A stretch of DNA of 55,466 nt from Phycisphaerae bacterium. GTDB lineage: Bacteria > Planctomycetota > Phycisphaerae > UBA1845 > PWPN01. The first letter of the stretch is position 1; the number at the start of each line of letters is the position of its first letter. Where the stretch lies: assembly GCA_012719955.1 (NCBI GenBank), contig JAAXZI010000231.1:1-55466 (forward strand), read 5' to 3'. The translations under genes and the position numbers were made by a program. Below are positions 9,186 through 17,350 of the stretch, piece after piece. The notes beneath the pieces are model-generated. The model saw only the letters and a program-made list of their open reading frames with translations. It was not told the origin of the DNA and ran no database searches.

Positions 9186-10439
9186 ATGCGGTATGCTGCT
9201 GTTCTGATAACGGTTGTGCTGTCTGGCTGGTGGCCTGCGTCCGTCTTGCAGGGGGTGGAGCCGGTACGCGACAAGGGGATAATGGTTGAGGAAACCAACG
9301 CATACAGGGCCCGGCTGGAGGCGGAAGTCGGAGAGGGCGGTCAGAAAGCGCCTCCGGCCCGCCGGGTGCTCCGGCCGGACCTGACGGGGATGGATCGGCC
9401 TGAGTCCCCGGATGAGTTCCGGCGGATTTTCCATCATCCGCTCGTCTGCCAGGGGCTGACCGGGCAATGCTGGGCCTTTGCGGCCACCTCCTTTTTCGAG
9501 TCGGAGATACAGCGGCTTTCCGGGCGGCAAGTACGGCTGTCGGAGATGTGGACGGTCTACTGGGAGTTTGTGGAGAAGGCCCGGGGGTTCGTACGCACGC
9601 GCGGCGAATCGAAGTTTCCGCGTGGCTCGGAGCCCAACGCCGCGATACGCATCTGGGCGCGGTACGGGGTGGTGCCGGCCGAGGCTTATCCCGGGTTTCC
9701 GCCGGGGCAGCGGATCTACGATGACCGTAAGTTGTACGCGGAGATGAACGCGTATCTCAAGGCCATCAAGGAGCGCGGCGATTGGGATGAATCACGGGCG
9801 GTGACCGACATTCGCGCCATCCTGGATCGTCATCTGGGCGCGCCGCCGACGATGGTGGAGGTGGACGGGAAGCGCGTGCTTCCGCGGGTGTACTGCCGGG
9901 TGACGCTGGGGCTGGATGTCGGCGAGTACGTCAGCGTGATGTCGCTCATGCAGGAGCCGTGGAATCAATGGGCGCAATACCCCGTCCCCGACAACTGGTG
10001 GGGCAGCCGGGCTTATTACAACGTGCCGCTGGATGAGTTCGTGCATCTGATTCGCGACGCCGTTCGCGGGGGCGTGAGCGTGTGTTTGGTCATGGATTGC
10101 CACGAGCCGGGTTTTTATTTCCGGGAGGACGTGGCGTTTGTGCCTCGCTTCGACATCCCGCGGGAATTCATCGACGACAGCGCCCGCCAGATGCGTTTCT
10201 CCAATGAGAGCACCACGGACGACCACGTCGTGCACATCGTGGGCTACCAGGAGCGCGACGGGGTGTACTGGTACTTGGTCAAGGATTCCGGCAACCTGCC
10301 GCGGAACGGCCATCTCGGGGGGTACATGTTTTATCGCGAGGATTACATCCAGCTTAAGGGGCTGGCGGTGGTTCTGCCGCGCAACGTAGTGGAACATTCC
10401 CTGGGCCGGCGGCTGGGGGCACAACCCGCAGAAGAATAG
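9186..10439 (+). CDS. Secreted C1-family cysteine peptidase (bleomycin-hydrolase-like)
   Basis: 417 residues; the ATG before the signal peptide (MRYAAVLITVVLSGWWP) has GAGGG 5 bases upstream. The papain-fold catalytic parts are Gln94 and Cys95 (QGLTGQCWAFAATS) and His347 in DDHVVHIVGY. The Asn of the usual VKNSWG is Asp367 (YLVKDSGN). Asp for Asn occurs in some bacterial C1 peptidases, so activity is still likely. The region between Cys and His is longer than in papain, as in the C1B branch. It is probably periplasmic or secreted. It stands alone between the S8 protease gene (divergent) and the lipoprotein operon (convergent). Confidence 0.85.
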   Translation: MRYAAVLITVVLSGWWPASVLQGVEPVRDKGIMVEETNAYRARLEAEVGEGGQKAPPARRVLRPDLTGMDRPESPDEFRRIFHHPLVCQGLTGQCWAFAATSFFESEIQRLSGRQVRLSEMWTVYWEFVEKARGFVRTRGESKFPRGSEPNAAIRIWARYGVVPAEAYPGFPPGQRIYDDRKLYAEMNAYLKAIKERGDWDESRAVTDIRAILDRHLGAPPTMVEVDGKRVLPRVYCRVTLGLDVGEYVSVMSLMQEPWNQWAQYPVPDNWWGSRAYYNVPLDEFVHLIRDAVRGGVSVCLVMDCHEPGFYFREDVAFVPRFDIPREFIDDSARQMRFSNESTTDDHVVHIVGYQERDGVYWYLVKDSGNLPRNGHLGGYMFYREDYIQLKGLAVVLPRNVVEHSLGRRLGAQPAEE

Positions 10440-10463
10440 TAGAGTCAGTCATCAAGAGCAAAA

Positions 10464-10491
10464 CAGAGCGGTCCATTGCTGGATCGCTCTG
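10464..10491 (-). terminator. Intrinsic terminator of the lipoprotein operon
   Basis: An 11-bp stem (CAGAGCGGTCC paired with GGATCGCTCTG, one G-U pair) with a 6-base loop. On the minus strand it is followed by TTTTGCTCTT, as expected for a terminator about 80 bases downstream of the CsgG-like gene. It lies 25 bases after the plus-strand peptidase stop but has no T-run in that direction. Confidence 0.7.
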
Positions 10492-10570
10492 CCTGTGTCC
10501 GTGTATCGGTTTGAGGCTGGCGCGTATGGCCGGACAGCCAATCGCTTCGGATCGGCTGCTCTCCCGACCA

Positions 10571-11707
10571 TCACTCGATCGGCTCGACGCGCGCGCCCAC
10601 AACCGGTGCCGCTACCTGGCGGGTAACCTTGGCGATGCACATCAGTGGTTCCACCTGCACCACCTCGAATTCACCGCCCTCCTCGTCGGCTGTGCCGATG
10701 ATCTGGCCGGTACTGTTGCGGATTTCCTTGCCCGGGATGACATAGCGGAACTTCTGGCCGGGCTGGACGCGATCCTCTGACCCGATGTCCAGAAAGATCC
10801 GTTCGCCGTGGATGGCCGCCACGCACACGGGGTTGGGGATGTTCCGGCACTTGTCCACCAGATCCTCAACGGCGTCCTGGATGGCTGCAAGGCCGTTGCC
10901 GCCGATCCCGAAGGCCTCGGCGACAAGTTGACCGGTACGCACGTCATAGAGGCTCAGATAGGCGCCGACGGCATTCTCAACCTGCTTCTGGTGCCTTTTC
11001 ATCATGTCGCGCTGCCGGGCCGCGAGGGCGCGGAGCCTGCGCTGTCGGTCGGAAGGGGACGGGCTGAAAATCCGGTCGTACAGCGGGGAGTCCCCATCTT
11101 TGTAGCTCCGGGGCGCATCTGTAGTGTTTTTGAACGTCATGTCCTCGTTCAGGCCGATGGAGCCCTCCAGCAGGTACTGAACGCCCATGAGTTCACCCGA
11201 CTCTGTCCGCGTTGCAGGGTTGACGTGTCGGCTCTGGCTGAACTTCTGTTCCCGGAGAATGTCCAGGATCCGCTCGCGTTCGACGACTACAAAGTCGCCG
11301 GTTTTCATCAACTCGTGTTTGAGGATCTCGCGGGCACGGGCGTTTATGCCCAAGGGCTGGCGGGTTGGCTTGCCCGCCTGGACGCCGCTGGTTTGGATGT
11401 TGACCGAGATGTTTGTGGACCCTGCGGCGGGCGTATCCGATGTCTCGGGCCCGAAGGGGACCTCCGCATCGTCAAGCGGTTTGTCCTCCGCGAAGCGGAC
11501 GAGGGCGAGCACCAGCTTACGGCGCAGGCCGGGCCGACGCTTAGGTTGAATAGAATGGGTGTAGTCGTAAGTCAGTGCCGCCGTGTCTCGCGGGGGCGGG
11601 GGAGGCGGAGGTGCGATTTCGGACTCGCAGGTGTCCTGTGAGCAACCGGCCCAGCCCAGGAACGCCACCCCGATGATGATCGGCACAGCCCAACAGAGCC
11701 TGCTCAT
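10571..11707 (-). CDS. CsgG-like lipoprotein
   Basis: 378 residues; AAGGAG lies 7 bases before the ATG. A lipoprotein signal ends in GWAGCS, followed by a Pro-rich linker. The middle carries the CsgG-family pattern: a helix, then FVVVERERILDILREQKF, then GVQYLLEGSI, then AYLSLYDVRTGQLVAEAFG. CsgG proper forms an outer-membrane secretion pore, but many bacterial relatives are periplasmic lipoproteins in LpoB-type clusters. A C-terminal segment (IFLDIGSEDRVQPGQKFRYVIPG) looks like a small beta domain seen in FlgT/CsgG-associated proteins. It is the last gene of a five-gene operon, 22 bases after the YcfL-like gene. Its role in wall or envelope assembly is inferred from context. Confidence 0.75.
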   Translation of the reverse strand: MSRLCWAVPIIIGVAFLGWAGCSQDTCESEIAPPPPPPPRDTAALTYDYTHSIQPKRRPGLRRKLVLALVRFAEDKPLDDAEVPFGPETSDTPAAGSTNISVNIQTSGVQAGKPTRQPLGINARAREILKHELMKTGDFVVVERERILDILREQKFSQSRHVNPATRTESGELMGVQYLLEGSIGLNEDMTFKNTTDAPRSYKDGDSPLYDRIFSPSPSDRQRRLRALAARQRDMMKRHQKQVENAVGAYLSLYDVRTGQLVAEAFGIGGNGLAAIQDAVEDLVDKCRNIPNPVCVAAIHGERIFLDIGSEDRVQPGQKFRYVIPGKEIRNSTGQIIGTADEEGGEFEVVQVEPLMCIAKVTRQVAAPVVGARVEPIE

Positions 11708-11729
11708 ATGCTTTCTCCTTAACGGTTAC

Positions 11730-12149
11730 TCATGGCATGGCGTCATGCGTCTTCGGGTCTCGGATGATCACTTGGTAGTCGCACACCTGGGCTCCCAGAC
11801 TGACCGCCTCGTAGGTGGTCTGGGTCCTGGCCGTGCAACAGATCGGTTCCCAGTTGGTCTTTTCTTTCTCAAAGCCCTGCTCGTCGGTGAAGAGCGTGCG
11901 TATGTCCACCCAGATGTCGTCGCGGGTCTTGTTGCGAATGATCATCCGCACACGCAAGAGCCCGGTCTCGGTACGTTCGGACACAACTTTGTCCACCTGC
12001 AGAACCGCCCTGATATTCGAGCTGTTCCACTGGATACGACCCTTCTGGTGATAAGGGTCATCGATGCCCTTGTCTTTGGCTTGGTGCGTCGACGCGCAGC
12101 CGCTCAGAAGGAGCGGCAGGACGGCGAGAAAACTCAAACCCGATCTCAT
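11730..12149 (-). CDS. YcfL-like (DUF1425) lipoprotein
   Basis: 139 residues with a clear lipoprotein signal (LLLSGCAST). The mature domain has the YcfL/DUF1425 features: an early strand with NSSNIRAVLQV, a hydrophobic strand pair (LLRVRMIIRNKTRDDIWVDIRTLFTD), an aromatic-rich turn and a final beta segment. In E. coli ycfL sits directly beside lpoB, and here it lies in the same operon as an LpoB-like gene, which supports the call. Function in E. coli is unclear; periplasmic localisation is inferred from the signal. Confidence 0.7.
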   Translation of the reverse strand: MRSGLSFLAVLPLLLSGCASTHQAKDKGIDDPYHQKGRIQWNSSNIRAVLQVDKVVSERTETGLLRVRMIIRNKTRDDIWVDIRTLFTDEQGFEKEKTNWEPICCTARTQTTYEAVSLGAQVCDYQVIIRDPKTHDAMP

Positions 12150-12179
12150 CGTGTACTCCTCTCCAACGTGGAGGCTGGT

Positions 12180-12650
12180 CTACTGTTTCGCGTCTGAAGG
12201 AACCCCGGCCAGGATCGCACCCGTAACGATCTCCTCGTATTCCCGGGTGCCGGGGGTGGGCGGCGCCATGCACCGGCCCCCTTTCACCACGTGGGGGCCG
12301 TTCTCGCACAAGCCGTTGCAATCCTTGTGGTCTATCGCCAACGTGATACCTTTCTGGCGATACAAATCGATAAGGCCGGCGGTATCGAGGTCCGTGCAGA
12401 CTCCGTCCGCATGGTACTTGGCCATCAACTCATCGGTGGGGGTGCAGCAACACTGGCCGCCCAGCACCCACGGTTTGCTTTGTTTGATGTGAGGAATGCC
12501 ATCGAAGCAGTGCGCCAGCTTCGGCGGCTCCTGATGAAGCAGGACGTAGGGCGGCGGCGGCTTGGCACAACCGGTCAGCAGGAACGGTCCCATCCATAGC
12601 CCTGCCGCGATGAGGAGGCTACTTCTTCGAGATGTTTTGCGTAAGCACAT
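12180..12650 (-). CDS. Cys-rich lipoprotein of unknown function
   Basis: 156 residues; the start at 12650 is preferred because AAGGA lies 8 bases upstream. It overlaps the end of the COG3014 gene by 32 bases, so translation is probably coupled. The signal ends in FLLTGCAK. The mature part has an unusual cluster of cysteines: GGQCCCTP, then DGVCTDLD, then DCNGLCENGP, then GGRCM. With His and Asp nearby, this could be a disulfide-rich or metal-binding module. I recognise no family. Its position inside an LpoB/COG3014/YcfL/CsgG operon suggests an accessory role in that envelope complex. Confidence 0.7.
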   Translation of the reverse strand: MCLRKTSRRSSLLIAAGLWMGPFLLTGCAKPPPPYVLLHQEPPKLAHCFDGIPHIKQSKPWVLGGQCCCTPTDELMAKYHADGVCTDLDTAGLIDLYRQKGITLAIDHKDCNGLCENGPHVVKGGRCMAPPTPGTREYEEIVTGAILAGVPSDAKQ

Positions 12651-14043
12651 AAGCGTTGTCCTTGTTTTCGAGAGCATGAATCACCATGACGCGCTCGCCC
12701 TTTTCCGGGACCGAAATGAAGTGGCGGGTCACGTCGTACCGGGGCAGGTAGTTGTCGTTGACGTCGTAGAACTTGAAGTGCAGGTCGTGTACGCCGGGGC
12801 TCACCCGGGCGGCGTAGACGTGATACTCTCCAGGCAGGCTCGGCCAGAACCGGAAATCGGCGTTAATGTTCCAGAGGCCCGCAAACGTGCCGACGAACGG
12901 CGTCCGCTTAAGCACCTCCTTGGCGATGGTCTTGGTGAGTTGCCGGCCGCGCCTCGTCTGAACGCCCCGGGTGACGGCCTGGTGATAGGTGTCCAGCAGA
13001 CGGAAGCCAGGCCCGCCCAGATGCCCGTCCACGTAGACGTCTACGCCCTTTTCGCGGTAGGAGACCGCCTTGATGTCATCGAATGAGCTTGACACCTGGG
13101 AAGGAACTTTGACAGGGCCCACGCCCATCTCCACGACGATAATCAAGTTAGCTTCCTGCTGAAACTCCGGGCTCAGGAAATCCTCAAAGTTGGCGGCGCG
13201 TCGCTGGATAGGGTCTGTCTGACTGGCGCCTGGCAACTGTTCGGGGGCCTGGTTTCGGGTGAGCGGCTTGGACAGGTCCAGGGCGCCCGGGACGGCCTCC
13301 TCGCCCGTGCCGTACTGCTTGTAGGAAGCGGCCTCGGCCTGGAGTTCAGCCTTGTAGGCCTTGGCCCGCTGGGCCTTCATTTGTTCGAGTTCGCGTTCCT
13401 GGCCTTGGTGCGGCACAACGACGCCGGCTTTTTTGAACGCAACGCGGGCATTATCCTGGCTGCCAAGCTTGAGATAGGCCCGGCCCAGCCAGAAGTGGCC
13501 CAGTTGAAAATCGTCCCTGAACTGCTTCATGTCGTCGTCGCGCGTGGCGGTGGCGTGCAGCGACTGGGCGAAGAAGATCCGCGCATTGTTGTACTCGCCG
13601 CGCAGGTAGCACGCGAGGCCGGCGTAATAGTCAAGTAAGGCCCGCTCGTGGGGCTCGCCTTTGAAGAACTTGACACCTTCGTTGCCCAGCGCTGCCAGCG
13701 TCTCGGTAGTGGCGTCGTGGTACTTGGCGACGGCCTCCGTCGTCTCCTTGGCCACCCTGTCGGCGTCCAGGATATTACCGCCCAGCACGGCCGCGGTCGT
13801 CTGGCACATGCCGTACTGGACGTACTCGTCCTTGTGCCTGTCGTCGTTTCGGTACTTCTCAAGAATGACGAGGGCGTCCCGGCAGTCCGGGCACACCTCG
13901 CATCGTCCACCGCTCATGGCCCGGGCCAAGCGGATCTGCTCCTTAGACGGTCCGCACCCGCCGACCAGGGCGGCAATGATGCTCGTCACGAGCAGACCGC
14001 CTCGCCAGCTCCGCGGAAACTGGAATGCTTGCACGTGTCTCAT
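12619..14043 (-). CDS. COG3014-family lipoprotein with TPR-like region
   Basis: 474 residues from the ATG at 14043, which has GCAGG 6 bases upstream; a TTG two codons earlier is less likely. A lipoprotein signal (ALVGGCGPS) is followed by helical repeat units (ALLDYYAGLACYLRGEYNNARIFF type and FWLGRAYLKLGSQDNARVAF), then a beta-rich C-terminal half with NLIIVVEMGVGPVKV, the KTIAKEVLK helix and the strand pair DFRFWPSLPGEYHVY, all features of COG3014 proteins. These usually accompany LpoB-type genes, as here (the LpoB-like gene ends 21 bases upstream). The molecular role is unknown. Confidence 0.75.
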   Translation of the reverse strand: MRHVQAFQFPRSWRGGLLVTSIIAALVGGCGPSKEQIRLARAMSGGRCEVCPDCRDALVILEKYRNDDRHKDEYVQYGMCQTTAAVLGGNILDADRVAKETTEAVAKYHDATTETLAALGNEGVKFFKGEPHERALLDYYAGLACYLRGEYNNARIFFAQSLHATATRDDDMKQFRDDFQLGHFWLGRAYLKLGSQDNARVAFKKAGVVVPHQGQERELEQMKAQRAKAYKAELQAEAASYKQYGTGEEAVPGALDLSKPLTRNQAPEQLPGASQTDPIQRRAANFEDFLSPEFQQEANLIIVVEMGVGPVKVPSQVSSSFDDIKAVSYREKGVDVYVDGHLGGPGFRLLDTYHQAVTRGVQTRRGRQLTKTIAKEVLKRTPFVGTFAGLWNINADFRFWPSLPGEYHVYAARVSPGVHDLHFKFYDVNDNYLPRYDVTRHFISVPEKGERVMVIHALENKDNAYVLTQNISKK

Positions 14044-14064
14044 CTGCAACCTGCCTCTCTGTGT

Positions 14065-14676
14065 TTAGCGGTAAACGGGGCTGAGCGTCGAAGCCTTCTT
14101 GATCTCGTACTCATCCTCCCAGACGATGGCCTGAGTGGCCGCGTCGGTGAGACGGAAGCTGAGCCGGTAGTACGTGGTGCTGCCTTTACCTGCAACCCGG
14201 TCGATGGATCCGATGCGGCCGGTCAGCCAGTAATCGGCACCCAGGCGGTCCTTCGGGCCCGCGCTGGTAGCCCGGCCCTGCTCCTTGTCGCGGGTCTCCC
14301 TCTTGCTGGCCTCGTCCACGCTCTCCTCGCGATCCAGGAAGACGATTTTGCCTTCGGCATGCTTGATGAGAATCGTGCGGATCTTATGGGTGAACTCGTT
14401 CTCCTTGATGTAATCGTCGGTCTCGTTCTGGACATCGTGCAAGGCCACCTTCGGTGGCGTTGACGCGTTCTGGATCGGCCGGATCTGTACCAGCGAGCGG
14501 GCCATTCTCTCACACACAGACCGGAAATCCTGGCTGCTCAGGCCCGTGCCCACCTCCTGGTCAGAAAGGGAATCGGGGTCCACGCGCTTGGTCTCGCCGG
14601 TGCAGCCGACCATGGCGGCTATCGCCAGCATCCCACCGATGGGAACAAGCCACCGATACCATTTGTTCCAATTCAT
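14065..14676 (-). CDS. lpoB: LpoB-like lipoprotein (penicillin-binding protein activator family)
   Basis: 203 residues; GGAG lies 7 bases before this ATG, and the longer open frame upstream lacks support. The signal ends in AMVGCTG. The mature domain follows the LpoB family pattern: an initial helix (RSVCERMARSLVQI), PKVALHDVQNETDDYI, IRTILIKHAEGKIVFLDRE, GADYWLTGRIGSID, then TYYRLSFRLTDAATQAIVWEDEYEIKK. In E. coli LpoB reaches from the outer membrane to activate PBP1B. As first gene of a five-lipoprotein operon it suggests an envelope or peptidoglycan-synthesis complex. Whether it activates a PBP here is not shown. Confidence 0.8.
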   Translation of the reverse strand: MNWNKWYRWLVPIGGMLAIAAMVGCTGETKRVDPDSLSDQEVGTGLSSQDFRSVCERMARSLVQIRPIQNASTPPKVALHDVQNETDDYIKENEFTHKIRTILIKHAEGKIVFLDREESVDEASKRETRDKEQGRATSAGPKDRLGADYWLTGRIGSIDRVAGKGSTTYYRLSFRLTDAATQAIVWEDEYEIKKASTLSPVYR

Positions 14677-15270
14677 GCGAAGTCTCCTCACGTCAACTGC
14701 AGCACATTTACCGCCCGCCGGGGCGCTTCGCTCCCGCCGATGCGGACCGACAACACGCAACGCATACCCGGATTGTCTGTACGGGGGCTCGGCGGAAGGG
14801 ATTCCGCGTTCAGACCAATGCAACCCTCGGGTCGGACCTTGGGACCGATAATGCGGGGAACCACTGTCAGCATGAATGAGGTACCTGCCCTAAAGGCCGC
14901 AGAGGGAAAGTAACAGGTCAAGAGACAAGCAGCAGTGCCAAACCGAACTAGACCCATGATCCGCGTCAAAGAGAGACCACAACAGTTGACTCGTAAAGCC
15001 AACTGTTGCTCGATCCTCGCAGACTGCCGCCTTGCTGCCTGAGAGTGCGAGCAGCTCGAAAATCTAAAGCTCTTTGTATATTTGTCAAGTAATCTTCTGG
15101 CCTTTTGGATATTCTTTTTGATTTGGCTGGATCTTTAAATGCTTTGGGCGAAGTCGTGGGGCGACATCAGCCGCCGGCCCGTCCGGAGCACCCTTCTCCC
15201 TAAGCCGTCCTCTTGTTACCATGCTGCGGAATCAGGAACCCTGTCGGGGCCCGGTATTTCAGGAGATCCC
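14677..15270. other. Gene-free divergent region between the lpoB-like operon and asnA
   Basis: About 590 bases without a convincing gene. The left part is GC-rich; 15057-15140 is strikingly AT-rich for this genome (TTTGTATATTTGTCAAG, TTTTTGATTTGG, CTTTAAATG) and probably holds the asnA promoter and perhaps regulatory sites. The lpoB operon promoter must also lie here. I found no riboswitch or RNA fold I can name. Confidence 0.5.
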
Positions 15271-16284
15271 ATGTCGTATCAGCCCATTCTGAACCTGCGG
15301 CAGACCGAACGCGCCATCCGCATTGTCAAGGAATACTTTCAGACCCACCTGGCCGAGGCCCTGAACCTGGTCCGGGTCAGCGCACCTCTCTTTGTGCTGG
15401 CGGATACGGGGATCAACGACAACCTCAACGGGATCGAGCAGCCGGCCTCTTTTGCCATCAAGGGCATGGGCGGACGGCGGGCCGAGCTGGTCCAGTCGCT
15501 GGCCAAGTGGAAGCGGATGGCCCTGGCCGACTACGGCTTCGAGCCCGGCGAAGGCCTGTATACGGACATGAACGCCATCCGTCCGGATGAAGTGTTGGAC
15601 GCGACGCATTCGATCTACGTGGACCAGTGGGACTGGGAGCGGATCATGCGGCCGGAAGAGCGGAACGTGGCCTTCCTCCGCGAGATCGTGGAGCGGATCT
15701 ACGCGGTCATCCGGGCCACGGAAGCGCACATGGCCGGCTTCGATGCGCGGCTCCGGCCATGCCTGCCGGAACGGATTCACTTCATTCATTCCGAAGAACT
15801 TCAACAGCGTTATCCGGACCTCTCGCCGCGTGAGCGGGAGGACCGCATCTGCCGGGAAAAGGGCGCGGTGTTCATCATCGGCATCGGCGCGCCCCTGGCC
15901 GATGGCCGGCCCCACGACGGACGGGCCCCGGACTACGATGACTGGACCACCCCGACGCCCGGGGGCAAGGGGCTCAACGGCGACATCTTCGTGTGGAACC
16001 CGGTGCTGGAACGCGGCTTCGAACTGTCCAGCATGGGCATTCGCGTGGACGCCGAGGCGTTGAAACGTCAGCTTGCTCTGACCGGCCAGGAGGCACGGCT
16101 CAAGCTGCTGTTCCATCAACGGCTGCTGGCCGGCGAGCTGCCGCAGACCATCGGCGGCGGTATCGGGCAGTCGCGGCTGTGCATGTTCTTCCTGCGCAAG
16201 GCGCACGTCGGCGAGGTGCAGTGCAGCGTGTGGCCCGAGGAGATGCGCACGGAGCTGAAGGCCAAGGGCATTACACTGCTCTGA
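15271..16284 (+). CDS. asnA: Aspartate--ammonia ligase (asparagine synthetase A)
   Basis: Makes asparagine from aspartate, ammonia and ATP (AMP-forming). 337 residues, close to the 330 of E. coli AsnA. The start is the ATG with AGGAG 5 bases upstream; the longer open frame upstream is dropped. Class II aminoacyl-tRNA-synthetase-like motifs are visible: PLFVLADTGINDNLNG near the N-terminus, HSIYVDQWDWE, GDIFVWNP, SSMGIRVD and the C-terminal PQTIGGGIGQSR with its motif-3-like Arg. Cytoplasmic. The gene appears monocistronic, followed by GAGAAGT and AACTGAG repeat runs. Confidence 0.96.
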   Translation: MSYQPILNLRQTERAIRIVKEYFQTHLAEALNLVRVSAPLFVLADTGINDNLNGIEQPASFAIKGMGGRRAELVQSLAKWKRMALADYGFEPGEGLYTDMNAIRPDEVLDATHSIYVDQWDWERIMRPEERNVAFLREIVERIYAVIRATEAHMAGFDARLRPCLPERIHFIHSEELQQRYPDLSPREREDRICREKGAVFIIGIGAPLADGRPHDGRAPDYDDWTTPTPGGKGLNGDIFVWNPVLERGFELSSMGIRVDAEALKRQLALTGQEARLKLLFHQRLLAGELPQTIGGGIGQSRLCMFFLRKAHVGEVQCSVWPEEMRTELKAKGITLL

Positions 16285-16289
16285 AATGA

Positions 16290-16371
16290 GAACTGAGAAG
16301 TGAGAAGTGAGAAGTGGGTACTGGCAACTGAGGACTCAAAACTGAAAACTGAGAACTGAGAACTGAAAACC
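16290..16371 (+). repeat. GAGAAGT and AACTGAG heptad runs downstream of asnA
   Basis: GAGAAGTGAGAAGT units are followed directly by a run of AACTGAGAACTGAAAAC units. The same two unit types recur around 44926-45070. Confidence 0.7.
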
Positions 16372-16443
16372 CCCGGGCGAAGCCTGCGGCCGGCTTGAGC
16401 GAATCTGCTTTTGCGACTACTTTGCCGGCCGGAGGAACTGCCC

Positions 16444-17265
16444 ATGGTCAACTCGAAACCAGGTTGCCGATCCTGTCGGCGAGACGCGATTCTTGTCGGG
16501 ATGGTTGCCTTTGCGACTATCGTGTTCGCTGCTCCCCAGTTGGACCCGCCCTGGTTGAGCGGGATCCAGTGGCCACGGCCGGAGGTGGTTGATCCGGGAC
16601 CGGTGGGCGGGCCGCCGTCGGACGCTATCGTGCTCTTTGACGGCAAGGACCTGTCGGAGTGGGCCGGTGAGGTAGACAAATGGAAGCTCCAGGACGGCTA
16701 CGGGATTGCCGGGGGCACCATCACCACCCGGCGGGCCTTCGGCGATTGTCAGCTCCACATCGAATGGGCCGCTCCGACCGAGATCAAGGGTGACGGCCAG
16801 AACCGGGGCAACAGCGGCGTCAAGCTGATGGGCTGCTACGAGGTGCAGATCCTTGATTCGTATGACAACGAAACCTATTACGACGGCCAGGCCGGGGCCA
16901 TCTACAAGCAACGCCCGCCGCTGGTGAACGCCTGTCGCAAGCCGGGCGAGTGGCAGACGTACGACATCATCTTTCGCGCCCCGCGCTTTGACCAGACCGG
17001 CAAGCTGCTCCGTCCGGCGTTCATCACCGTGTTACACAACGGCGTGCTGATCCAGGACCATTTCGAGCTGCTGGGCCAGACCGCGTACCGCAAGCCCCCG
17101 ATGTACCTGCCGCATCCGGCCAAGCAGCCGCTCTTGCTGGCTTACCACAGGCACCCGGTGCGGTTCCGGAACATCTGGATCCGGGAACTGGGAGATACGC
17201 GCGAGGACCTCGTCAAGCCGCTGCGGGAGAAACTCGCGAAGTCAGCGAGCAGCCGGCCGGGATGA
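16444..17265 (+). CDS. DUF1080 (3-keto-disaccharide hydrolase-like) secreted protein
   Basis: 273 residues; GGAGG lies 8 bases before the ATG. After a short N-terminus (GCRSC, possibly part of an export signal with VGMVAFATIVFA) comes a DUF1080 jelly-roll domain: IVLFDGKDLSEWAG, GIAGGTITTRRAFGDCQLHIEWA, GNSGVKLMGCYEVQILDSY, GAIYKQRPPLVNA, GEWQTYDIIFRAPRF and a closing IRFRNIWIREL-like strand. These proteins are greatly expanded in Planctomycetota; characterised members hydrolyse 3-keto-glycosides. Probably periplasmic or secreted. It converges with the GH99-like gene across a palindrome. Confidence 0.9.
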   Translation: MVNSKPGCRSCRRDAILVGMVAFATIVFAAPQLDPPWLSGIQWPRPEVVDPGPVGGPPSDAIVLFDGKDLSEWAGEVDKWKLQDGYGIAGGTITTRRAFGDCQLHIEWAAPTEIKGDGQNRGNSGVKLMGCYEVQILDSYDNETYYDGQAGAIYKQRPPLVNACRKPGEWQTYDIIFRAPRFDQTGKLLRPAFITVLHNGVLIQDHFELLGQTAYRKPPMYLPHPAKQPLLLAYHRHPVRFRNIWIRELGDTREDLVKPLREKLAKSASSRPG

Positions 17266-17271
17266 TGATGA

Positions 17272-17338
17272 AACCGCAGATGCACGCAGGTGGACGCAGA
17301 TTCAAATCATCCGCGTTTATCTGCGTTCATCTGCGGTT
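17272..17338. repeat. Palindrome of the CCGCAGATG/ACGCAGAT type
   Basis: Arms 17272-17301 and 17309-17338 pair at about 25 of 30 positions (AACCGCAGATG...ACGCAGAT against ATCCGCGTTTATCTGCG...), with a 7-base loop. It lies between two convergent genes and could act as a bidirectional terminator. The sequence looks like a mobile intergenic palindrome, not a simple terminator. Confidence 0.75.
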
Positions 17339-17350
17339 AATCATTCCTGC

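Noticed and set aside
14677-15270. Possible riboswitch or T-box upstream of asnA
   Set aside because: No T-box consensus, specifier stem or terminator could be identified.
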